In this document: one piece after another, positions 35,255 to 43,847 of the stretch
How the letters are laid out: each line of letters starts with the position of its first letter
Numbering within the stretch: position 1 is the first letter of the stretch
NCBI GenBank assembly: GCA_965662045.1
Contig: CBFIGE010000011.1
Coordinates: 1 to 64,000, forward strand
DNA length: 64,000 nucleotides
Direction of reading: 5' to 3'
Source of the DNA: UBA3478 sp965662045
GTDB taxonomy: Bacteria; Bacteroidota; Bacteroidia; Flavobacteriales; Flavobacteriaceae
Translations under genes and position numbers: made by a program
Notes under the pieces: model-generated
Told to the model about the DNA's origin: nothing
Database searches by the model: none
What the model saw: the letters and a program-made list of their open reading frames with translations, nothing else

Positions 35255-37673
35255 AGAAATACAAAATTGGTTTGAGGCGAAGTCTTGGAAGATACATCCT
35301 TTTCAAGAAGAGGTGTGGAGACATTTTGAAAACGGCAAACACGGATTACTCAATGCTCCTACGGGTAGCGGTAAAACCCTGGCGCTTTGGATGCCCATTT
35401 GCAAGCAAATCAGTCAACAGCCATCCAAAAAATTTGGCTTAAAAGCCTTGTGGATTACACCCTTAAAAGCACTGGCTCAAGAAATTAAACTTTCAACTCA
35501 AGAGGTCGTTGACGATTTAAAACTCGATATCAGTATTGGCATTCGAACTGGGGATACGCCCACTGCAGTGCGAGCCAAGCAACGCAAAAAAATGCCTGAT
35601 TTGCTGATTACCACTCCTGAGAGCCTACACCTTTTGATGAGCTCTAAGCAAATGCAGCAACAATTTAAGGACTGCTGCGCCATTGTGATTGACGAGTGGC
35701 ACGAACTCATGGGTTCTAAAAGAGGAGTTCAAATCGAACTCGCCTTATCTAGACTCAAAAACTGCTGTTCACAATTGAGAATTTGGGGAATCAGTGCAAC
35801 CATAGGCAATATAAATCAAGCAAAAGAAGTGCTTTTAGGCCCTGAAGGGGCTTATATCGAAGAGGCCGTCTTAGTCAAATCCGCACTCGATAAAAAGATC
35901 GAGGTGCAAAGTATTTTTCCTGAAAAGATGGATCGATTTCCTTGGAGGGGACATATGGGTCTTCAGCAAATCGATAATGTCATAGATATCATTAATAACA
36001 GTAAAAGCACCCTGATTTTCACCAATACACGATCTCAATGTGAAATCTGGTTTCAAAAATTATTACAACGTGTTCCTGAATTTGCAGGTGAACTTGCCAT
36101 GCATCACGGAAGTATCGAGAAAAAAACACGACTTTGGGTAGAGCAGGCCATCCGAAATGGCAATCTCAAAGCGGTTGTCTGTACATCTAGTCTTGACTTA
36201 GGTGTAGATTTTAGCCCTGTAGAATCTGTGGTTCAAATTGGAGGTCCTAAAGGGGTTGCTCGATTTTTACAGCGTGCTGGTCGAAGTGGTCACCGACCTG
36301 GAGCAGTTTCAAAAATCAACTTTGTACCTACTCACGCTATTGAACTCGTCGAAGCTTCAGCGCTGAAAAAAGCGACACAACAGCAGCATATTGAAGAGCG
36401 AATACCCTACTTAAATAGTTTTGACGTATTGATTCAATACCTTTTGACTTTGGCTATTGGTCCAGGCTTCTATCCTAATGAAATTTACAAAGAGGTAAAA
36501 TCTACCTTTTGCTTTCAAGCTATAAGTAATGAGCAGTGGAATTGGGTACTGAATTTTATCACTGTAGGGAGTCAATCACTGAGCAGTTATGACGAATACA
36601 AAAAAGCAATCCGACTTGAAGACGGAAAAATTGTAGTTGAAAACAGGGGTATTGCAATGAGACATCGTCTGCAAATCGGAACTATTGTTTCTGATGCTAT
36701 GGTAAACGTGCATTATCAAAACGGCCAATTTATAGGAACTGTTGAAGAGTGGTTTATCTCTCAGCTCAAAGAGGGAGATGTTTTTATTTTTGCCGGAAGA
36801 ACCCTAGAACTCATTCGCCTGCGTCACATGAAGGCAAAAGTGCGCAATTCAAAACGTAAAACCTCACGTGTACCCGCATGGATGGGAGGGCGCTTGTCGC
36901 TTACCGCACATCTATCTGAATTACTGAGGCAAGAACTGTATTCACTGCACGCTGAATCTAAGGATCAGACTATCGAAATACAGGCCTTAAAACCAGTGGT
37001 AAGTCAACAGCTCAAGGAAAGTATCATTCCCAAAACAGACGAGTTTCTTGTTGAATGTTTTGAAACTAAAGAAGGCTTTCACCATGTTTTCTATCCTTTT
37101 GAAGGGCGCTTTGTACACGAGGCTTTTGCGAGTTTGTTGAGCTATAGAGTGGGTCTATTACAGCCTATAAGTTGTTCTATCGCTTATAACGATTACGGCT
37201 TTGAGCTTCTTTCTGATCAAAAAATTGACTTAGAGGATGTATTTGAACAAAACTTATTGAGTCCTATCGATTTAGTTTCTGACATTAGGCAGAGCCTCAA
37301 TATCAATGAAATGGCGAAACGTTGTTTTAGGGATATTGCGGTCATTAGTGGACTTGTGTTAAGCAGTCATCCTGCAGCTGCAAAAACCAAACATCTGCAA
37401 AGTAGTTCTCAACTGCTCTACAAAGTTTTTAAAGACTTTGAACCCGATAATTTACTCTACCAACAAGCACATGCCGAAACCTTTGAACATCACCTGGAAG
37501 AAGGGCGACTGCGATTGGCCTTAGATCGAATTTCAAAACAACATCCGTGTATTGTTTATTGCGATTATCCTACCCCACTCTCCTTTCCAATAATTACAGA
37601 CAGATTGCGTGCGAGCATGTCTACCGAATCTCTTGAGGATCGCATCGCCAAAATGATTGAGAATATTTCGTAA
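35241..37673 (+). CDS. Ligase-associated DEXH-box helicase (Lhr-like)
   Basis: 810 residues. Superfamily 2 helicase with Walker A APTGSGKT (Lys 45), Walker B DEWH at about 151-154, motif III SATIG and the C-terminal QRAGRSGHRPG motif VI. The C-terminal region (about 450-810) matches the Lhr core with a winged-helix region and a DUF4145-like beta domain. The family is the ligase-associated DEXH helicase. It probably unwinds or scans DNA before ligation. Its start overlaps the ligase by 14 bases. Confidence 0.92.
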   Translation: MLQTKEIQNWFEAKSWKIHPFQEEVWRHFENGKHGLLNAPTGSGKTLALWMPICKQISQQPSKKFGLKALWITPLKALAQEIKLSTQEVVDDLKLDISIGIRTGDTPTAVRAKQRKKMPDLLITTPESLHLLMSSKQMQQQFKDCCAIVIDEWHELMGSKRGVQIELALSRLKNCCSQLRIWGISATIGNINQAKEVLLGPEGAYIEEAVLVKSALDKKIEVQSIFPEKMDRFPWRGHMGLQQIDNVIDIINNSKSTLIFTNTRSQCEIWFQKLLQRVPEFAGELAMHHGSIEKKTRLWVEQAIRNGNLKAVVCTSSLDLGVDFSPVESVVQIGGPKGVARFLQRAGRSGHRPGAVSKINFVPTHAIELVEASALKKATQQQHIEERIPYLNSFDVLIQYLLTLAIGPGFYPNEIYKEVKSTFCFQAISNEQWNWVLNFITVGSQSLSSYDEYKKAIRLEDGKIVVENRGIAMRHRLQIGTIVSDAMVNVHYQNGQFIGTVEEWFISQLKEGDVFIFAGRTLELIRLRHMKAKVRNSKRKTSRVPAWMGGRLSLTAHLSELLRQELYSLHAESKDQTIEIQALKPVVSQQLKESIIPKTDEFLVECFETKEGFHHVFYPFEGRFVHEAFASLLSYRVGLLQPISCSIAYNDYGFELLSDQKIDLEDVFEQNLLSPIDLVSDIRQSLNINEMAKRCFRDIAVISGLVLSSHPAAAKTKHLQSSSQLLYKVFKDFEPDNLLYQQAHAETFEHHLEEGRLRLALDRISKQHPCIVYCDYPTPLSFPIITDRLRASMSTESLEDRIAKMIENIS

Positions 37674-37686
37674 ACTTGGTAGTAGG

Positions 37687-38316
37687 ATGATTGAAATCAA
37701 TTGGCAAAATCTAAAAATAAATCTTCACCATTCAGGGTCTATTTTCATTGAAAAACACTCCCTGCTCTTAATCAGTGATGTACATTTAGGAAAGGTGACC
37801 CACTTTAGAAAACACGGGGCAGCAGTTCCTCAAAATGCAGTTTTTCAAAACTTTAAAAATATGGATGAGGTCATTGAGACATTTAATCCTTTCCAAATCT
37901 GTTTTATGGGTGATTTGTTTCACAGCGATAAGAACAGAGAGTTCGACTTATTTTCAAATTGGATTGCAGGTGTACCAAGCCAATTTTATCTCGTACGTGG
38001 AAATCACGATAGCATATCAGATGAGATTTACCAAAAACTTGGTATTGAAACCCAACTCAATTTTGAATTGGAGGAGAACGTTTTTCTCTACCACCATCCA
38101 AAAGAAAAAGCGGTGAATCACATCTGTGGGCATGTGCACCCCGCAGCACTAATGAAAGGAAAAGGAGGGCAAAAATTAAGGCTTCCCTGTTTTTGTGTTT
38201 CCCAACATCAAATCATCATGCCCGCTTTTGGAACATTTACAGGGAAATTCACCATTTCAGTTGAAGACTATGAACAAATCTATCTTATTGCAGGAGAATC
38301 AGTAGTGGCTGTATAA
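37687..38316 (+). CDS. pdeM: Ligase-associated DNA damage response endonuclease PdeM
   Basis: 209 residues from the ATG at 37687, 13 bases after the helicase stop; an in-frame TTG at 37657 would overlap the helicase gene. Calcineurin-like metallophosphoesterase with D31-V-H33-L-G, GDLFHSDK, GNHD (about 105-108) and GHVHP. This is the fourth gene of the ligase-associated module. In the known module it acts as a DNA endonuclease or phosphodiesterase. No membrane or export signal is seen. Confidence 0.9.
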   Translation: MIEINWQNLKINLHHSGSIFIEKHSLLLISDVHLGKVTHFRKHGAAVPQNAVFQNFKNMDEVIETFNPFQICFMGDLFHSDKNREFDLFSNWIAGVPSQFYLVRGNHDSISDEIYQKLGIETQLNFELEENVFLYHHPKEKAVNHICGHVHPAALMKGKGGQKLRLPCFCVSQHQIIMPAFGTFTGKFTISVEDYEQIYLIAGESVVAV

Positions 38317-38343
38317 GAACAGTATATTTTAAGGGAGTATTAC

Positions 38344-38445
38344 TCATGAATAATAATGGTCATAGAGCCAAAGACCTGTAAGTACAATTATAACTTCAAT
38401 AATTAACCAAATCACATACTTCTTTAAATACTTGGATTTCTTCAT
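38344..38445 (-). CDS. Putative 33-residue membrane miniprotein
   Basis: An ATG at 38445 opens 33 residues: basic MKKSKYLKKY, a hydrophobic helix (VIWLIIEVIIVLTGLWL), then YDHYYS and TGA. It starts 13 bases after the stop of the DUF6090 gene on the same strand. Its N-terminus resembles that of the DUF6090 protein (MKKSKWITKIKY), including the Lys-rich start and the helix-Trp pattern. It is short, so chance cannot be excluded. Confidence 0.4.
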   Translation of the reverse strand: MKKSKYLKKYVIWLIIEVIIVLTGLWLYDHYYS

Positions 38446-38458
38446 AAATTCAGCTGTT

Positions 38459-39151
38459 TTAGTCTTGGATCTCTTTGAGGTAGTTAACTAGATTTTGATT
38501 TTTGACTAAAATTTCTTCGAGTAAGTTTTCGAGTGCATCTGTTTTAAGGCGTCTTTCATAGAGCAATTGTTGAAAACGTCCTACTGAGAGTTGCTCTTCT
38601 AAAACCTCTATTTGTAAAGAAGCCTCGTCACTACTTTTTTCATCTGTTCTCAATACTCTCAAATTGTGCATGCCTACGCTACTTAAGTAAGGTCTAACTT
38701 TGTTGTGCACGATATGGACATACTCCAAGAAAATGTCTAAAACATCATCTTCTTGCAGAAAATAGTTTTGAATTTGTTGGCGCGTCAAATCGTCTTTTAA
38801 ACTGCTTACTGCAATGCTGTGATTCCGTTGTGTGATGGGTCTGAAATCTGAGGAATAGCGCAAAAGACCAATTTTATCCTCCTCTAAAGGGTAGCTCGAA
38901 TTAAAGACCTTGGCAATCAAATCATCAATCAATTGTTTTTGACGCTTCACTTCGGATAAGGACTTATTGATGTGAATGGTATCGAGATTCAAATCTTCAA
39001 TAATATGCCCGATGAGAACCTTTTCTTTGTTTGCGTTTTTTCGTTCTTCATTCCAATTATTGGTCTGTAAGGCGATGAAAAGACCTATTGAAATAATTAA
39101 TATTTCTCCTGCGGCGTATTTGATTTTGGTAATCCACTTGCTTTTTTTCAT
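38459..39151 (-). CDS. DUF6090 family membrane protein
   Basis: 230 residues with one N-terminal transmembrane helix (AAGEILIISIGLFIALQTNNWNEERKN) followed by a mostly helical periplasmic or cytosolic domain. The EILIISIGLFIALQTNNWNE stretch is the DUF6090 hallmark, and the C-terminal 100 residues are predicted to be coiled-coil-like. The function is unknown. It is the only long gene between pdeM and mfd, transcribed oppositely to both, and it is followed by a small membrane ORF. Confidence 0.8.
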   Translation of the reverse strand: MKKSKWITKIKYAAGEILIISIGLFIALQTNNWNEERKNANKEKVLIGHIIEDLNLDTIHINKSLSEVKRQKQLIDDLIAKVFNSSYPLEEDKIGLLRYSSDFRPITQRNHSIAVSSLKDDLTRQQIQNYFLQEDDVLDIFLEYVHIVHNKVRPYLSSVGMHNLRVLRTDEKSSDEASLQIEVLEEQLSVGRFQQLLYERRLKTDALENLLEEILVKNQNLVNYLKEIQD

Positions 39152-39295
39152 AATTACTCAGTCATTGCCTTAAAATTAGGATTCAGAAGGACATATTCAA
39201 AACTTGATCCAAAATTATCGATTAATCTGTGCTTCTTCATGACTAATCCGCAAAATTCTACTTGAAAAAGCATCAGAAAAACTGCTTATTTGCCG

Positions 39296-39303
39296 TACTT
39301 TTG
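39296..39303 (+). promoter_or_regulatory. Probable -7 promoter element of mfd
   Basis: TACTTTTG matches TAnnTTTG exactly. It lies downstream of the most upstream candidate start (TTG at 39290), which therefore could not be translated from this promoter. This supports the later TTG at 39335 as the start of mfd. Confidence 0.45.
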
Positions 39304-39334
39304 TACACCAAAACAGCACATCTATCTTTTTGAT

Positions 39335-42300
39335 TTGAACGCCGGTTTTAACGACATACTACGACGATTCGAGACCTCTGAAAACTTCAAAAGGCTGGAG
39401 AACCTTATTGTCCAAAAAGAAGAAATAAAGCTGAATGGTCTTGTAGGTAGTGGATTGTCTTTTATTGCTGCCGCACTTTATCAACAAAGAAAACAGCATA
39501 CGGTAGTAGTCGTAAACGACAAAGAAGAAGCGGCCCACCTTCTCAATGACCTTGAAAAAATCAAAGGAGAGCGCCGTGTATTGTTCTATCCATCAAGCTA
39601 CAGAAGGCCTTATGAAGTAACTAACCTGGATAACGCCAATGTTTTGTTGCGAGCTGAAGTACTCAATCGCCTCAAGCAAAAGAGTGAACCCCTCATTTTA
39701 GTGACCTATACCGATGCGCTGCTCGAAAAAGTGGTAACTCGTCAAGAAATTCAAAAAAACACCCTAGCGCTTAAATCGGGCATGAAGATGAGCTTGGACT
39801 TTTTAAACGAAGTGCTTTTTGAATACGAATTTCAACGGGTAGACTTTGTCACCGAAGCTGGAGAGTTTTCTGTTCGCGGAGGAATTGTGGATGTCTTTTC
39901 ATTTTCGAAAGAGCACCCCTACAGAATTGAATTTATGGGTGACGAAATCGAGAGTATTCGATTATTTGATATCGAAACGCAAACTTCAATCCGCATTGAA
40001 AACGAGATGAATATCCTTCCCAACCTCGATCACAAAACTGATTTAGAAGAGCGTATTGGGTTTTTTGATTTCATTGAAGACCAGGTGCTGTTACTGCTCT
40101 ACCAAGCAGATCAAATTGAGGCCAAACTCGATCAGCTTTACCTCAAAGCCATTGAAAACTTTGAAAAGATTGAAAGTCCTATCCAAAGAAAAAAGCCGAG
40201 CGAATTATACCTCAATGCCTCTACCTTTAAAAGTCAATATCAGAAGAAAAAGCACCTTCAGATCAATCGCTTTAACACTTCGGATCTTGATTTCGGACAA
40301 GTTCCTCAACCCGCCTTTAACCGAAGATTTGATCTTTTAATAGAACACCTTGAGGAGCACAGTGAAATGGAGTACAGCCATTATTTACTATGTGCTGGTG
40401 ACAAACAAAAACAGCGCTTTTATGATATTTTCCAAGAATTAGAGAACAAAGTTTCTTATAATGCCATCAATGAAAATCTCTATCAAGGATTTTTAGATCG
40501 CGATTTAAAGATCAGCTGTTACACAGACCACCAAATATTTCAGCGCTATCACAAGTTCAAGCTCAAAGGAAATCGCACACAAAAACAAGCCATCAGTCTA
40601 AAAGAATTGACCAAACTAGCCGTTGGTGATTACGTAACTCATATCGATCACGGTATTGGTAAATTTGGAGGACTGCAAAAAATAGACGTAGAAGGTCAAA
40701 AGCAAGAAGCGATTAAATTGGTTTATGGAGATCGCGATATCCTTTATGTCAGCATACATTCCCTGCATAAAATCTCAAAATTTAACGGCAAGGACGGTCA
40801 GGTACCCCGCATATACAAATTAGGATCAGGGGCTTGGAATAAAGTCAAACAAAAGACCAAAGCAAGAGTTAAAAAGATCGCCTTTAATCTCATTCAAGTT
40901 TACGCTAAACGAAGACTTGATAAGGGTTTTTCCTGTAACGAAGACAGTTATTTACAACACGAGCTTGAAGCTTCGTTTCTCTTTGAAGATACTCCTGACC
41001 AGGAAAAAGCCACCAAAGAAGTCAAACAAGACATGGAGAGCAGCAGACCCATGGATCGATTAGTTTGTGGTGATGTGGGATTTGGAAAAACCGAGGTTGC
41101 CATTAGGGCAGCTTTTAAGGCTGTGGATAACGGAAAACAGGTGGCTGTGCTCGTGCCTACCACTGTGCTTGCCTTTCAACACGCCAATACCTTTAAGAAA
41201 CGATTGGAGAATTTTCCAGTGCGTATCGATTATTTAAATCGATTTAAATCCGCCAAAGAAAAACGTGAAATTATCGATGAATTAGGTGAAGGTAAAATTG
41301 ATATTTTGATTGGAACGCATCAACTAGTCAATAATAAAATCAAATTCAAAGATCTTGGATTACTCATTGTTGATGAAGAACAAAAATTTGGAGTTTCGGT
41401 CAAAGAAAAACTCAAATCCATCAAAGAAAAGGTAGATATTCTCACCTTGACGGCTACGCCAATTCCGCGAACACTTCAATTCAGTTTGATGGCTGCTCGC
41501 GATTTGTCTATCATAAATACACCTCCTCCGAATCGCTATCCTATTGAGAGTCGTGTAGTGCGATTTGATCAAGAATTGATTCGAGATAGCATTTCTTACG
41601 AAATTCAAAGAAACGGGCAGGTGTTTTTCATCCACAACCGTATCGAAAACATCAAAGAAGTGGCGGGAATGATTCAGCGCTTAGTTCCAGATGCACAAAT
41701 TCGAGTAGGCCATGGTCAAATGGAGGGTAAAAAGCTCGAAGCCCTGATGCTTGCTTTCATGAATAACGAATTCGATGTACTGGTTTCGACCACTATTATT
41801 GAAAGTGGATTAGACATACCTAATGCCAATACCATTTTAATCAACAACGCCAATAATTTTGGACTCAGTGATCTGCACCAAATGCGCGGGCGTGTAGGTA
41901 GAACCAACAAAAAGGCTTTTTGCTATTTCATTACTCCGGGCACTGAAAGTATGACCGCAGATGCGCGTAAACGCATGGAAGCCCTTTCTCAGTACACTGA
42001 ACTCGGAAGTGGTTTTCATATCGCTATGAAGGATTTAGAAATACGCGGTGCAGGAGATTTATTGGGAGGAGAACAAAGCGGATTCATCAATGAAATGGGA
42101 TTTGACACCTATCAAAAAATTCTGAATGAGGCCATTGAAGAATTAAAAGAAAATGAGTTCTCTGAGCTTTATCAAGATGAAGAAAAAACCAACAAAAACT
42201 TTGTCAAAGAAATTCAAATTGACACCGATCTTCAACTATTATTTCCTGATCACTACATCAACGTTGTTGCCGAGCGCTTAAGACTCTACCAAGAGCTCAA

Positions 42301-42688
42301 TAGCCTTAAAAATCAAGAAGAACTCGATGCCTACAAAGACACCCTAATTGATAGATTTGGCCCACTTCCGTTGGAGGCTGAAAACTTGTTACTGACCCTT
42401 CCTCTAAAGTGGATGCTAAAGGCGCTTGCCATTGAGCGAATCGTTTTGAAAAAAGACACCTTACTAGCCTATTTCATCGCTGATCACGACTCTGAATTTT
42501 TCCAAAGTGAAGCCTTTCACCATGTACTCAAGCAAACAACACAAGTTAATTTTAAATGTCAACTCAAAGAAAAGCAGACCAAAAACGGACTTCGTCTCTT
42601 TTTGAGAATTGACCAGGTCGGTGATATACAAACCGCCATTTCTCGTATTAGCGTGTTAAGAATAATTGCTGATACAGCAACTTCATAA
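39335..42688 (+). CDS. mfd: Transcription-repair coupling factor
   Basis: About 1117 residues from a TTG at 39335. The frame also opens at a TTG at 39290, but a promoter -7 element lies between them. It releases RNA polymerase stalled at lesions and recruits UvrA. UvrB-like N-terminal module (to about 330), RNA-polymerase-interacting CarD-like domain (about 428-500, VGDYVTHIDHGIGKFGG), SF2 translocase with GDVGFGKT (about 580) and DEEQKFGV (about 680), QMRGRVGRTNKKAF, and a C-terminal TRCF domain. The length is normal. The last 41 bases overlap the convergent serine-hydrolase gene. Confidence 0.95.
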   Translation: MNAGFNDILRRFETSENFKRLENLIVQKEEIKLNGLVGSGLSFIAAALYQQRKQHTVVVVNDKEEAAHLLNDLEKIKGERRVLFYPSSYRRPYEVTNLDNANVLLRAEVLNRLKQKSEPLILVTYTDALLEKVVTRQEIQKNTLALKSGMKMSLDFLNEVLFEYEFQRVDFVTEAGEFSVRGGIVDVFSFSKEHPYRIEFMGDEIESIRLFDIETQTSIRIENEMNILPNLDHKTDLEERIGFFDFIEDQVLLLLYQADQIEAKLDQLYLKAIENFEKIESPIQRKKPSELYLNASTFKSQYQKKKHLQINRFNTSDLDFGQVPQPAFNRRFDLLIEHLEEHSEMEYSHYLLCAGDKQKQRFYDIFQELENKVSYNAINENLYQGFLDRDLKISCYTDHQIFQRYHKFKLKGNRTQKQAISLKELTKLAVGDYVTHIDHGIGKFGGLQKIDVEGQKQEAIKLVYGDRDILYVSIHSLHKISKFNGKDGQVPRIYKLGSGAWNKVKQKTKARVKKIAFNLIQVYAKRRLDKGFSCNEDSYLQHELEASFLFEDTPDQEKATKEVKQDMESSRPMDRLVCGDVGFGKTEVAIRAAFKAVDNGKQVAVLVPTTVLAFQHANTFKKRLENFPVRIDYLNRFKSAKEKREIIDELGEGKIDILIGTHQLVNNKIKFKDLGLLIVDEEQKFGVSVKEKLKSIKEKVDILTLTATPIPRTLQFSLMAARDLSIINTPPPNRYPIESRVVRFDQELIRDSISYEIQRNGQVFFIHNRIENIKEVAGMIQRLVPDAQIRVGHGQMEGKKLEALMLAFMNNEFDVLVSTTIIESGLDIPNANTILINNANNFGLSDLHQMRGRVGRTNKKAFCYFITPGTESMTADARKRMEALSQYTELGSGFHIAMKDLEIRGAGDLLGGEQSGFINEMGFDTYQKILNEAIEELKENEFSELYQDEEKTNKNFVKEIQIDTDLQLLFPDHYINVVAERLRLYQELNSLKNQEELDAYKDTLIDRFGPLPLEAENLLLTLPLKWMLKALAIERIVLKKDTLLAYFIADHDSEFFQSEAFHHVLKQTTQVNFKCQLKEKQTKNGLRLFLRIDQVGDIQTAISRISVLRIIADTATS

Positions 42689-43847
42689 AGTCTGGTGCTT
42701 TTCTGGGCTCAAGCCATCTGAGCACAACTACTAATTCTTCTTCTTGGTCTACAATGATAAAATTACCTCCAAAACCAGCCGCGTAAAAAACGTGTTTTGG
42801 TACACCTTCCCAATAACGTCCACCCTCTTGATTCAACCACCACATGAATCCATAATTCGGATTGGGTTCTGATGGTGTAATCGCCTTTTCAATGAAAGAG
42901 CTGCTCAAAACCTGAGTAGTGTTCCAAACTCCATTGTTGGCATATAACAGGCCAAGTCTTGCCAAGTCTTCGGCGCTTATAAACAGTCCTCCTCCAGAAT
43001 GTCCTCCTCCAGTTACCGATTGCATTTGCACACCATCGATAAGGGTATAGGCCTTTTCGTAACCAAACCATCGCCAAGTGTCACTCGCCCCGATTTGATC
43101 CATCAAAGGCTTTAAAACTTGAGGCAGTGGCTTTCTATGTAGATGCGTGAGTGCATAAGCCAGTACATTAACGCGAACATCGTTGTATTCCATCACCGTG
43201 CCAGGGGTCCGTAACTCGCGATACTTCCAATCGTCTATACCTCCTTCTCGAGGTGGACGGTCAGCCCAATCACGAATACCCCAAAGGCTACCCGACCAGT
43301 CAGAAGTTTGATGTAGTAAATGCTTCCAAGTGATTTGCGCGTTGTGGACACCTCTAAAAGTGCCATCCCAAATGTAGTCTTTCACCTGATAATCAAAATT
43401 GGGTAATAAGCCTTGGTCATAGGCCAATCCGGCAGTGGTTGCCAAGAAGCTCTTAGTGACACTAAAGGTCATGTCGACACGATTAGTCGCTCCCCACTTT
43501 GCGACGATTTTTCCTGACTTAATGATCATTCCTGCAGGGCCACCACGTTTTTTGGTCGGACCCAAAATTTCATGAAAAGGTTCACGAGCGAATCCTTTCA
43601 AAATAGCGATTCTTAAATCTTTGTCTCCAGAATATTCATTGGCTTGTGCAAAATCGATTAACTCTTGCAATTCTTTTTGATGCTTTTTTGCAAATGAACT
43701 GTTGATTTCCCACTCGTGTTTTGGTGGATAATATGTATCCTGTCCAAAGGCAAAATGATTGTTGCTCGTACAAATGAAAACTGTTAGTACGGCTATTAAA
43801 ATCTTTTTCGCTCTAAAATTTTGTTTTCTGCGCTGTAGTATCTCCAT
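42648..43847 (-). CDS. Exported serine hydrolase of the beta-lactamase/PBP family
   Basis: 399 residues with an N-terminal signal segment (KKILIAVLTVFICTSNNHFAFG). Catalytic S-x-x-K is SVTK in FSVTKSFLATTAG, the tyrosine motif is YND (YNDVRVN), and a HSGGGL stretch resembles the third H-x-G motif. It resembles class C beta-lactamase-like esterases; true beta-lactamase activity is not implied. The ATG at 43847 lies inside the upstream gene's end (52-base overlap) and its C-terminus overlaps the mfd C-terminus. It ends a four-gene operon. Confidence 0.85.
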   Translation of the reverse strand: MEILQRRKQNFRAKKILIAVLTVFICTSNNHFAFGQDTYYPPKHEWEINSSFAKKHQKELQELIDFAQANEYSGDKDLRIAILKGFAREPFHEILGPTKKRGGPAGMIIKSGKIVAKWGATNRVDMTFSVTKSFLATTAGLAYDQGLLPNFDYQVKDYIWDGTFRGVHNAQITWKHLLHQTSDWSGSLWGIRDWADRPPREGGIDDWKYRELRTPGTVMEYNDVRVNVLAYALTHLHRKPLPQVLKPLMDQIGASDTWRWFGYEKAYTLIDGVQMQSVTGGGHSGGGLFISAEDLARLGLLYANNGVWNTTQVLSSSFIEKAITPSEPNPNYGFMWWLNQEGGRYWEGVPKHVFYAAGFGGNFIIVDQEEELVVVLRWLEPRKAPDFMKLLYQQLFLTR

